Source: RGIG3002 sp964449325 (GTDB lineage Bacteria; Bacillota; Clostridia; Lachnospirales; Lachnospiraceae). From it: a stretch of DNA of 21,134 nucleotides. Both the position numbers and the translations under genes were made by a program. The notes under the pieces are model-generated. The model saw only the letters and a program-made list of their open reading frames with translations. It was not told where the DNA came from and did no database searches. The stretch lies in the NCBI GenBank assembly GCA_964449325.1, contig CAYUYJ010000044.1, positions 1 to 21,134 on the forward strand, written 5' to 3'. This document shows, in pieces, positions 14,768-21,134 of the stretch; the first letter of the stretch is position 1, and every line of letters begins with the position of its first letter.

Positions 14768-15742
14768 ATGTCTAAGGAGATTAAGACAATCGGTGTACTT
14801 ACCAGTGGCGGAGATGCACCGGGAATGAATGCAGCGATTCGTGCCGTTGTCAGAAAATCAATTGCAAACGGATTAAAAGTAAAAGGAATTAAGAAAGGCT
14901 ATCAGGGTCTTTTGAATGAAGAAATTATAGATTTGGAGGCACACAGTGTTTCCGATACCATTCAGAGAGGCGGTACCATTTTAGGTACGGCAAGATGTAT
15001 GGAATTTAAAACACCGGAAGGACAGAAAAAGGGTGCTGATATTTGTAGAAAGCACGGCATTGACGGTATTGTTGTTATCGGAGGTGACGGTTCCTATAAG
15101 GGAGCGCAGGCACTGGCAAGAAACGGAATCAATACGGTAGGTCTGCCGGGAACGATTGACTTGGACATTGCATGTACCGAGTATACCATCGGATTTGATA
15201 CCGCTGTAAATACAGCAATGGAAGCTATTGACAAGGTACGTGATACCTCTTCTTCTCATGAAAGATGCAGTATCATTGAGGTTATGGGAAGAAATGCAGG
15301 ATATATCGCGCTGTGGTGTGGTATTGCAAACGGTGCGGAGGATATTCTGTTACCTGAAAAATATGACTATGACGAGCAGCGTATCATCAACAGCATTATT
15401 GATAACAGAAAAAAAGGAAAAACACATCATATTATCATCAATGCAGAAGGTGTAGGACATTCCGTATCTATGGCAAAGAGAATTGAAGCAGCTACCGGCA
15501 TGGAAACGAGAGCAACCATCTTGGGATATATGCAGCGTGGTGGTAATCCGACTGCAAAGGACAGAGTGTATGCGTCCATTATGGGTGCGTATGCAGCAGA
15601 TATCCTTCTCGCAGGTAAATCCAACCGTGTAGTAGGCTACAAGCACGGTGAGTTTGTGGATTTTGATATTGAAGAAGCATTGAATATGCAGAAGAGCATT
15701 CCGGAATATGAATATCAGGTAAGTAAATTATTATCTGTATAG
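14768..15742 (+). CDS. pfkA: ATP-dependent 6-phosphofructokinase
   Basis: This enzyme phosphorylates fructose 6-phosphate to fructose 1,6-bisphosphate, the committed step of glycolysis. At 324 aa it is the standard short bacterial form. The ATP loop GVLTSGGDAPGMNAAIRA and GGDGS (105-109, with Gly108 rather than the Asp of PPi-dependent enzymes) point to ATP as donor. The catalytic loop reads TIDLD (129-133): Asp131 and Asp133 are kept but the usual Asn between them is Leu. EVMGRNAGY and the later QRGGNPTAKDR motif are intact. AGGAGG lies 10 bases before ATG. It follows dnaE, an order often kept in Clostridia, but has its own promoter, a cre-like palindrome upstream and a terminator downstream. 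Confidence 0.97.
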   Translation: MSKEIKTIGVLTSGGDAPGMNAAIRAVVRKSIANGLKVKGIKKGYQGLLNEEIIDLEAHSVSDTIQRGGTILGTARCMEFKTPEGQKKGADICRKHGIDGIVVIGGDGSYKGAQALARNGINTVGLPGTIDLDIACTEYTIGFDTAVNTAMEAIDKVRDTSSSHERCSIIEVMGRNAGYIALWCGIANGAEDILLPEKYDYDEQRIINSIIDNRKKGKTHHIIINAEGVGHSVSMAKRIEAATGMETRATILGYMQRGGNPTAKDRVYASIMGAYAADILLAGKSNRVVGYKHGEFVDFDIEEALNMQKSIPEYEYQVSKLLSV

Positions 15743-15781
15743 CTTCCGTAGTGCCTGACAGAAAATGATATAAAAAAAGAA

Positions 15782-15820
15782 CAGAAAAGGGGTTGGCACT
15801 TCGCTGACACCTTTTTTCTG
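15782..15820 (+). terminator. pfkA terminator
   Basis: CAGAAAAGG at 15782-15790 pairs with the CCTTTTTTCTG end (15810-15820), with an inner, imperfect GGTTGGC/GCTGAC helix and six T at 15812-15817. The A/T flanks suggest it can act in both directions. Confidence 0.65.
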
Positions 15821-15847
15821 ATAGAAGAGAGAAAAAGGGAGAAAAAA

Positions 15848-16627
15848 ATGCTGACCAGTCTGAATAACGCTCGTGTGAAACAGACGGCAGAGCTTGTAAA
15901 AAAAGCGAAGCTAAGAAAGAAGGAAGATGTATTTGTGGTAGAAGGCATCCGCATGTTTCAGGAGGTTCCTGTGGAGCGTGTTGTGGATTGCTTTGCGACG
16001 GAGGATTTTTTTGAGAAATGTGAATGCAGAGAGAAAATCATGCAGTGTCCTTTTGAACTTGTATCGGAGGAGGTTTTCAAAAAGATGTCGGATACGCAGA
16101 CACCGCAGGGTATTTTGTGTGTGGTGAAGCAGTATCACTATAATATAGAAGAAATGCTGCAGAGAGAAAATCCATTGTTGGTCATTCTGGAGGACTTACA
16201 GGACCCGGGGAATCTGGGAACGATTATCAGAACCGGGGAAGGGGCAGGCATTGATGGAGTTATTATGACGAAGGATACGGTAGACATTTATAACCCGAAA
16301 ACCATTCGTGCCACCATGGGTTCCATTTATCGGGTGCCCTTTTTATATACAGAGGATTTATCACAGATTATTGCGGAATTGAAGAAAAGAAGGGTGCATA
16401 CTTATGCAGCTCATCTGCAGGGAAAGGAATATTATGACGTTCAGGAATTGCAGGAGGGTTGTGCCTTTTTAATCGGAAATGAGGGAAATGGGCTGAAAAA
16501 AGAAACCGCCGACCTTGCCGAACGTTACATTAAAATTCCGATGGAAGGACAGCTGGAATCCTTAAATGCAGCAGTAGCAACCGCAATTTTGATGTATGAA
16601 GCCGCGGCACAGCGCAGGAGAGGATGA
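15848..16627 (+). CDS. SpoU/TrmH-family rRNA/tRNA 2'-O-ribose methyltransferase
   Basis: This is a SAM-dependent RNA ribose methyltransferase of 259 aa with a trefoil-knot (SPOUT) fold. The N-terminal substrate-binding part (about 1-95: LTSLNNARVKQTAELVKKAK, then FVVEGIRMFQE) is typical of the 23S rRNA-type group. The three SPOUT motifs are clear: DPGNLGTIIRT (119-129), FLIGNEGNGL (207-216) and IPMEGQLESLNAAVATAI (230-247), the last two forming the knot and SAM site. The exact target nucleotide cannot be assigned, so no symbol is given. AGGGAG lies about 6 bases before ATG. It follows the pfkA terminator with no convincing promoter of its own, so it may depend on read-through. proC begins about 100 bp downstream. 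Confidence 0.93.
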   Translation: MLTSLNNARVKQTAELVKKAKLRKKEDVFVVEGIRMFQEVPVERVVDCFATEDFFEKCECREKIMQCPFELVSEEVFKKMSDTQTPQGILCVVKQYHYNIEEMLQRENPLLVILEDLQDPGNLGTIIRTGEGAGIDGVIMTKDTVDIYNPKTIRATMGSIYRVPFLYTEDLSQIIAELKKRRVHTYAAHLQGKEYYDVQELQEGCAFLIGNEGNGLKKETADLAERYIKIPMEGQLESLNAAVATAILMYEAAAQRRRG

Positions 16628-16730
16628 GAGAAACAAAAAAGAAAAATGCTATAAAAAACAAAAGTGAAAAAAGCATGAAATATATAAGAAACAGTAAATT
16701 ATTATGAATAAAATAAGAAGGGAAAACAGT

Positions 16731-17534
16731 ATGAAAAAAGGTACAATTGGTTTTATCGGAACAGGTAACATGGCAAAGGCCATTATCGGCGGAATGTTGG
16801 AAAAAGGCATTGTAAGTGCTGAAAATATTATGGGCGCGGACAAGACAGAGGCTGCAGCAAAGGAAGCAGCAGAACGTTTCCATATCCAAACCACAACAGA
16901 TAATAAGGAAGTGGCTAAGGCGGCAGAAATTTTATTTCTTGCCGTAAAACCGCAGTTTCTTGCAGATGCCATTGGTGAAATTAAAGACAGCGTTTCGGAA
17001 GAAACTTTGATTGTCAGTATTGTAGCGGGAAGAACTATTCAGGATATTACCGGGATGTTTGGAAAAGAAATAAAATTAATCCGCTGTATGCCGAATACTC
17101 CGGCATTAGTAGGGGAAGGCTGCACCGGCGTATGCAGGAATGAAAAAATAACGGATGCGGATATGGAGAGTGTCATGAAACTTCTGACTTCCTTCGGAAT
17201 AGCCAGTGAAGTGCCGGAAAAACTGATGGATGCGGTAGTCGGTGTCAGCGGCAGTTCTCCGGCATATGTATTTTTATTCATTGAAGCAATGGCGGATGCG
17301 GCTGTGGCAGCAGGAATGCCCAGAAAACAGGCATATGAATTTGCAGCACAGTCAGTTCTTGGCAGTGCAAAGATGGTTTTGGAAACCGGAAAGCATCCGG
17401 GTGAATTGAAAGATATGGTTTGTTCTCCGGCAGGAACCACTATCGAGGCAGTAAAGGTGTTGGAAGAAAAAGGCTTCCGAGGTGCGGTTATGGATGCAAT
17501 TGAGGCTTGTGTAAACAAATCGAAAAACATGTAA
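16731..17534 (+). CDS. proC: pyrroline-5-carboxylate reductase
   Basis: This enzyme performs the last step of proline synthesis, the NAD(P)H-dependent reduction of 1-pyrroline-5-carboxylate. It is 267 aa, the normal length. The Rossmann start is KGTIGFIGTGNMAKAIIGG, and ILFLAVKPQ closes the second nucleotide-binding strand. MPNTPALVGEG is the family signature for substrate binding. The C-terminal dimerisation helices include GSSPAYVFLFIEAMADAA and SPAGTTIEAV, which holds conserved Thr/Ser contacts. The frame extends to ATG 16704, but AAGGGA at 16718-16723, seven bases before ATG 16731, and the family N-terminus favour the shorter form. The other proline genes (proA, proB) are not in this window. 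The stop codon overlaps the start of the downstream hairpin. Confidence 0.96.
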   Translation: MKKGTIGFIGTGNMAKAIIGGMLEKGIVSAENIMGADKTEAAAKEAAERFHIQTTTDNKEVAKAAEILFLAVKPQFLADAIGEIKDSVSEETLIVSIVAGRTIQDITGMFGKEIKLIRCMPNTPALVGEGCTGVCRNEKITDADMESVMKLLTSFGIASEVPEKLMDAVVGVSGSSPAYVFLFIEAMADAAVAAGMPRKQAYEFAAQSVLGSAKMVLETGKHPGELKDMVCSPAGTTIEAVKVLEEKGFRGAVMDAIEACVNKSKNM

Positions 17535-17558
17535 AACAGAGGGGAAAAACTGTTTTTT
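17533..17558 (+). terminator. proC terminator
   Basis: AAAACAG (17533-17539) pairs with CTGTTTT (17550-17556) around an AGGGGAAAAA loop. The T-run continues to 17558. The stem is AT-rich and overlaps the proC TAA, so strength is uncertain. Confidence 0.5.
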
Positions 17559-17859
17559 CGTTCCTTTTTCGTAAAAATATCATAAAATAGAGCCTTGAAA
17601 TTGGAATATATGTATAAAATGGAGAGAGAACCAGAGATAAAAATTGTGAAATATATACATAGAGAAATATATAGTTAATCTAGCCGGGCACAATATATAG
17701 TAGAAAAGTCCCAGATGTGTAAGTGGATAGGCACATGATGTAGATGGTTAAAATGTCAAAAAGTTGTAACATTTTAGTCACCTCAAAATGTTTAAAGTGG
17801 GGGGAAAACCCCATAAATAAGCGAAAAATGGGCATTATTTGTCGAAGAAAACCTGAAAT
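17559..17859. other. AT-rich intergenic region with AAAATGT inverted/direct repeats
   Basis: I see no gene here. TAAAATGT (17749-17756), ACATTTTA (17769-17776) and AAAATGTT (17785-17792) form two mutually exclusive 8-bp hairpins sharing the middle copy. Next comes a GGGG-AAAA-CCCC hairpin (17801-17812). These lie upstream of the hydrolase promoter at 17860, so they are more likely protein-binding sites than RNA structures, unless an earlier start exists. Confidence 0.4.
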
Positions 17860-17888
17860 TTGACAAAAAAAGATTCCTTTGCTATGAT
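17860..17888 (+). promoter_or_regulatory. promoter of SH3-SleB hydrolase gene
   Basis: TTGACA (17860-17865), 17 nt, TATGAT (17883-17888), with TGC extending the -10. The leader is about 95 nt. Confidence 0.85.
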
Positions 17889-17903
17889 AAGAGCCGTAAC
17901 AAA

Positions 17904-17920
17904 TGTAACAATTTTGTAAT
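17904..17920 (+). promoter_or_regulatory. WalR/YycF-type box in hydrolase leader
   Basis: TGTAAC (17904-17909), five bases, TGTAAT (17915-17920). This satisfies every position of the published WalR consensus TGTWAH-N5-TGTWAH. WalRK is the cell-wall homeostasis two-component system of Firmicutes and its regulon is rich in wall hydrolases, matching the gene downstream. The location just after +1 would suggest repression by bound WalR. Confidence 0.5.
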
Positions 17921-17988
17921 AAAACAATGAAACGTGCATATACTAATCTCATGCAGAGAGAAAAGGCACGTCAATTGGAGGTAACATT

Positions 17989-19095
17989 ATGGCAAAGGGC
18001 AGAAGGTTACTTGTCAACGTGTTAGGTTTATGTATAGCAATCGGAACCTTTTCACAGGCAGGTGTGACCGCTATGGCTGGTAGCAACAAAACTTACCTGG
18101 ATAGTTTAAATGCAGGCGTGGCAACTATTATTGATCCGAGCGCCTACAATACGCAAGATATTACAGAACAGCCGGGAACATGGAACGAAGATGTATCAGG
18201 AAATGATGCACCGATTGCGGAACCGGTTGAGGAAGAACCGAAATCCACTTTAGTTATGGCAAATGTACAGAATGCTTTGAATGTGCGGTCAGAAGCCAGT
18301 GAAGAAGCAGAAGTGGTCGGAAAGCTTTATAGGGATTGCGGCGGAAAAATCCTTGAAAGAGAGAACGGATGGACGAAATTACAGTCCGGAAATATTATAG
18401 GCTGGGCAAGTGATGAATATCTTTTGTTCGACGAACAGGCAGAAGCACTTGCAGATGAAGTCGGAAACCTGATTGTAACGATTAACACGGATGCACTCCG
18501 TGTCCGCAAAGAACCGAATACGGAAGCAGGTGTTTACGGTGTAATCGCACAGGATGATGAAATGGTCGTTATTGAGGTAGTAAACGAGGAATGGATTAGT
18601 GTTGATTACGAGGGGAATACGGGCTATGTTTCGGCAGAATATGTGACAACGGATTTTCATATTGATGCGGGAGAGACAATCGAGGAAATAAAAGCAAGAG
18701 AGAAGGCAGAAGCAGAGGCAAAAGCAAAACTTACGGCAAATCAGGGAGCGGTAGTTGCCAATGCGGATGATACAAGACTTCTGGCATCATTAATTCAATG
18801 TGAAGCCGGGGGAGAAGCTTATGACGGACAGCTGGCTGTTGCTGCTGTAGTTATGAATCGTGTGCGCAGCGGGGCTTATCCTGACACGATTACCGGTGTT
18901 ATTTACGCTTCCGGCCAATTTACACCTGCTTTGAACGGAAAGGTTGCAAGGGTGTATGAAGGCAATGTAAAGGACAGTTGTATTCAGGCAGCAGAAGAAG
19001 CAATTAACGGTGCAACCAATGTAGGGACGGCAACACATTTTAAGCGTGTGGGGGCTCACGAAGGAATCGTTATTGGTAATCATGTATTTTGGTAA
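17989..19095 (+). CDS. secreted SH3-SH3-SleB-type cell wall hydrolase
   Basis: This is a predicted exported peptidoglycan hydrolase of 368 aa. The signal peptide is about residues 1-30 (basic start, LLVNVLGLCIAIGTF, then AMA cleavage region). An acidic low-complexity stretch follows. Two bacterial SH3 domains (about 87-147 and 160-221), each with the xLNVR/xLRVR opening and a GWASDEY or GYVSAEY close, should bind the wall. An Ala/Glu/Lys helical linker (228-250) leads to a Hydrolase_2 (SleB/CwlJ-like) domain, 259-368, with the IQCEAGGE motif; Glu272 is the likely catalytic acid. SleB proper acts in spore germination, but SH3-bearing versions in Lachnospiraceae are common in vegetative cells, so a spore role is not implied. 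GGAGGT lies seven bases before ATG. A promoter, a WalR-like box and a terminator frame it as a single-gene unit. Confidence 0.92.
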   Translation: MAKGRRLLVNVLGLCIAIGTFSQAGVTAMAGSNKTYLDSLNAGVATIIDPSAYNTQDITEQPGTWNEDVSGNDAPIAEPVEEEPKSTLVMANVQNALNVRSEASEEAEVVGKLYRDCGGKILERENGWTKLQSGNIIGWASDEYLLFDEQAEALADEVGNLIVTINTDALRVRKEPNTEAGVYGVIAQDDEMVVIEVVNEEWISVDYEGNTGYVSAEYVTTDFHIDAGETIEEIKAREKAEAEAKAKLTANQGAVVANADDTRLLASLIQCEAGGEAYDGQLAVAAVVMNRVRSGAYPDTITGVIYASGQFTPALNGKVARVYEGNVKDSCIQAAEEAINGATNVGTATHFKRVGAHEGIVIGNHVFW

Positions 19096-19114
19096 GAAAA
19101 TAAGTGTTGAGAAG

Positions 19115-19151
19115 ACGGCAGATATACTGAAAAAGTGTAGATGCCGTTTTT
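19115..19151 (+). terminator. terminator of SH3-SleB hydrolase gene
   Basis: ACGGCA (19115-19120) pairs with TGCCGT (19142-19147), with an inner ATACT/AGTGT helix around a short A-rich loop. Five T at 19147-19151 follow. Confidence 0.85.
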
Positions 19152-19222
19152 GCATTTTGCATAATATACGGTTTAAAACATTGACAAAATTGAACAATAT
19201 ATTTCGAATTTTGATAATGAGA

Positions 19223-19251
19223 TTGTGTTTAGGAGAAAAATAGAATAAAAT
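19223..19251 (+). promoter_or_regulatory. candidate promoter of chemoreceptor gene
   Basis: TTGTGT (19223-19228), 17 nt, TAAAAT (19246-19251). A perfect TTGACA at 19181-19186 is also present but only a poor -10 (TCGAAT) lies at the right distance. No good sigma-D/FliA box (TAAA-N15-GCCGATAT) is seen. Confidence 0.4.
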
Positions 19252-19280
19252 GGAATAAAGACAAAAAGGAGGAAAGCTGG

Positions 19281-21068
19281 ATGAAAAAGGGAAAGAGAAG
19301 TTTGATTGTGTCGATTATGTTTTTATGTGCCGCAGTAGTTGTTTTGACTGCTATGGTTGTGGGGGGTAATGCAGTATTTTCCATTAAAACACTTTCGGCA
19401 TCTGCTTATCAAACTTATGAAACGGCAGTTGATGAGGGATATAGGACAGAGATTAAATCTCAGGTACAGAGCACTATGGCGGTGTTGCAAAGTGAATATG
19501 ATAAGTTTCAGGCAGGAGAAAAGACCGAAGAAGAGGCAAAGTATGATGCAAAAGAAACCATTCGTGCTATGCGTTACCGAGATGACCAGAGCGGTTATTT
19601 CTGGATTGATGATACAGAGTATTCGTTGATTATGCACCCTATTCTGGTGGAAAATGAAGGAGCAAACCGCTATGAATTAGAGGATCAGAATGGTGTTATG
19701 ATTATTCAGGAAATTATGAAGGTCTGCCAAAGTGCTGAAAAAGGCGGTTATAACGAGTTTTATTTCACAAAGGCGGATGGTGTTACTGTTGCACCTAAGA
19801 TTGCTTATTCCCAAATCTTTGAACCGTGGGGATGGGTGGTTTCCACAGGAAACTATGTGGATGACATGAGTGCAGAAAAGGCAGAAATGCAAGGTGCTTT
19901 AAATCAACAGTATAGCAATATGCTGTTAAGAGTTGATATTATTTTCGTGGTTGCTATCGGAACAGCGCTTATCATAGCGTTCTTTTTCGGAAGACAGATT
20001 ATTGCACCATTAAAGAAAATACAGTATTTTGCCAATAGTCTTTCAGAGGGAAATCTGACAACGGCAGTAGATGTAAAACAGAATAATGAAATTGGTCAGA
20101 CGGCCGAAGCGCTTCGTGTGGCACAGACCAATATGCGGGAATTGTTACAGGGAATTACCGCTGTATCGCAAGGTGTAAACGGCGTTTTGGGAAAATTTGA
20201 TTCTGCATTCAACAATATGAAGGAATCTATTTCCCAGGTTTCCGTAGCCGTGGATTCTATTGCTGAAAATGTAACAAGACAGGCCTCTTCTACAGATGAA
20301 GCATCGGGAAATGCAGGAATTATGGCTGACAGAATTAATCAGACCGGTTCTGAGGTAGAAACCCTGGATCGAAATGCTGCAGAGATGAGTCAGATTAGTG
20401 AACAGTCCATGGAGACTTTGAGACAGTTGATTGAAGTAAATAACAGAACAAGAAAGAGCATTACAGATATGGCAACGCAAACGGAATCTACCCATGAATC
20501 CGTACAGAAGATACATATGGCGGCCAATCTGATTAATGAAATTTCCGACCAGACCGCGCTCCTTGCTTTGAATGCAAGTATTGAAGCAGCAAGAGCAGGT
20601 GAGGCAGGAAAAGGCTTTGCGGTTGTTGCGGATGAAATTGCCAAACTGGCAAAACAGTCTGCTGATTCGGTAGAAGAAATTAACCGTGTGGTAGAAGAAT
20701 TGCAGAGTAATGCAACAAAATCCGTTGAGGCTATGCGTGAAATCAATGATTCTGTAGATGTGCAGGTAAATTCCCTGACAGAAACGCAGGATATTTTCTC
20801 CAAACTGCATCAGGAACTGAGCAACTGTGTGGAATCGGTTAAGACAATTGATAATATGACCATTGAACTGGAAAATCAGAGACTCAATGTTACCCAGTCG
20901 CTGGATGTGCTAAACAAGCTGGCGCAGGACAACGCAGCAGTGGCAGAAGAAACCTCTGCCATGTCCACTGAATTATCCAAAGTAGTAGAGGATTCCAGCC
21001 AGATTGTAGAGGAATTAGAAAACAAAGTGGACATCCTCATTGAAAATGTAAATAAATTTACACTGTAA
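19281..21068 (+). CDS. methyl-accepting chemotaxis protein (sCache-HAMP-MA)
   Basis: This is a transmembrane chemoreceptor of 595 aa that relays ligand binding to CheA/CheW at the cell pole. The first membrane helix spans about residues 8-30. An extracellular single-Cache domain (about 40-200) has the GYFWIDDTEYSLIMHP and EPWGWVVSTGNYVDD signatures of sCache_2, which in known cases senses small organic acids. The second membrane helix is about 216-236, followed by HAMP (237-290) and a long helical MA signalling domain. Its hairpin tip, EISDQTALLALNASIEAARA (about 419-438), continues as GEAGKGFAVVADEIAKLAKQSA and is fully conserved. No C-terminal CheR-binding pentapeptide is present. GGAGG lies about eight bases before ATG. 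No other chemotaxis genes are adjacent, so it is an orphan receptor; its presence suggests a motile host. Confidence 0.96.
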   Translation: MKKGKRSLIVSIMFLCAAVVVLTAMVVGGNAVFSIKTLSASAYQTYETAVDEGYRTEIKSQVQSTMAVLQSEYDKFQAGEKTEEEAKYDAKETIRAMRYRDDQSGYFWIDDTEYSLIMHPILVENEGANRYELEDQNGVMIIQEIMKVCQSAEKGGYNEFYFTKADGVTVAPKIAYSQIFEPWGWVVSTGNYVDDMSAEKAEMQGALNQQYSNMLLRVDIIFVVAIGTALIIAFFFGRQIIAPLKKIQYFANSLSEGNLTTAVDVKQNNEIGQTAEALRVAQTNMRELLQGITAVSQGVNGVLGKFDSAFNNMKESISQVSVAVDSIAENVTRQASSTDEASGNAGIMADRINQTGSEVETLDRNAAEMSQISEQSMETLRQLIEVNNRTRKSITDMATQTESTHESVQKIHMAANLINEISDQTALLALNASIEAARAGEAGKGFAVVADEIAKLAKQSADSVEEINRVVEELQSNATKSVEAMREINDSVDVQVNSLTETQDIFSKLHQELSNCVESVKTIDNMTIELENQRLNVTQSLDVLNKLAQDNAAVAEETSAMSTELSKVVEDSSQIVEELENKVDILIENVNKFTL

Positions 21069-21087
21069 ACACTGAATCTAAGGTAAC

Positions 21088-21107
21088 AGTTCAGCCTTTC
21101 GGCTGAC
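21088..21107 (+). terminator. hairpin after chemoreceptor gene, cut by window edge
   Basis: TCAGCC (21091-21096) pairs with GGCTGA (21101-21106) around TTTC. No T-run follows; the sequence continues into an unexplained GC-richer stretch ending in six A at the window edge. It may be part of a terminator or intergenic repeat completed outside the window. Confidence 0.4.
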
Positions 21108-21134
21108 CTAACGGGTATTGCACCGGCTAAAAAA

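Noticed and set aside
17690..17830. c-di-GMP or c-di-AMP riboswitch before the cell-wall hydrolase
   Set aside because: Wall hydrolases are often under such switches, but none of the conserved core segments are present and the promoter lies downstream of this stretch.
19174..19200. Sigma-D/FliA motility promoter for the chemoreceptor
   Set aside because: TAAA followed after 15 nt by AACAATAT matches GCCGATAT at only about five of eight positions; not convincing.

Overview
The window looks like a chromosomal segment of a low-to-moderate-GC Firmicute, most likely a motile member of the Lachnospiraceae (Clostridia). The basis is the protein style (DnaE, PfkA with a TIDLD variant, MurA, XRE-cupin and Rpn proteins read as typical Lachnospiraceae versions), strong AGGAGG-type ribosome sites, sigma-A promoters with 16-18 bp spacers, and an S-box SAM riboswitch in front of metK. 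The family-level call is an inference from recognition, not from a search. No rRNA, tRNA, CRISPR array, IS element or prophage is visible.

Layout. (1) 1-1640: a promoter drives a tail-anchored coiled-coil protein of unknown function and a flavin-reductase-like protein whose 3' end carries a 23-bp tandem duplication. (2) 1645-2346: an XRE-cupin regulator behind a promoter and an intrinsic terminator, that is, a short leader or small-RNA unit. (3) 2356-3579, minus strand: DNA polymerase IV, divergent from (4) 3760-5346: an anchored LysM-G5-M23 cell-wall peptidase. (5) 5355-6842: murA behind its own promoter and a long hairpin leader. (6) 6986-8167: a two-gene TetR-flavodoxin operon with a fully consensus promoter overlapped by a 41-bp near-perfect palindrome. 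(7) 8175-9742: metK under a SAM-I riboswitch and terminator. (8) 9844-11015: an Rpn-family nuclease gene broken by one in-frame TAG, behind two candidate promoters. (9) 11070-14596: dnaE. (10) 14681-15742: pfkA with a cre-like palindrome upstream. (11) 15848-17534: a SpoU/TrmH RNA methyltransferase and proC. (12) 17860-19095: a secreted SH3-SH3-SleB-type hydrolase with a WalR/YycF-like box in its leader. (13) 19223-21068: a methyl-accepting chemotaxis protein.

How it fits together. Most genes are single-gene or two-gene housekeeping units with their own promoters. Themes are cell-wall synthesis and remodelling (murA, M23 peptidase, SleB-type hydrolase), DNA replication and lesion bypass (dnaE, dinB), and central metabolism (pfkA, proC, metK). 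The most interesting material is in the intergenic DNA: the TetR palindrome, the metK upstream half-site cluster, the XRE leader unit, the murA leader hairpin, the cre-like site at pfkA and the WalR-like box at the hydrolase. I see no clear multi-gene novel defence or biosynthetic system. The nearest to undescribed are the coiled-coil/flavin reductase pair and the short promoter-terminator units. Several gene starts are moved inward here (322, 985, 7664, 8534, 11126, 16731) because promoter or ribosome-site positions contradict the longest reading frame.
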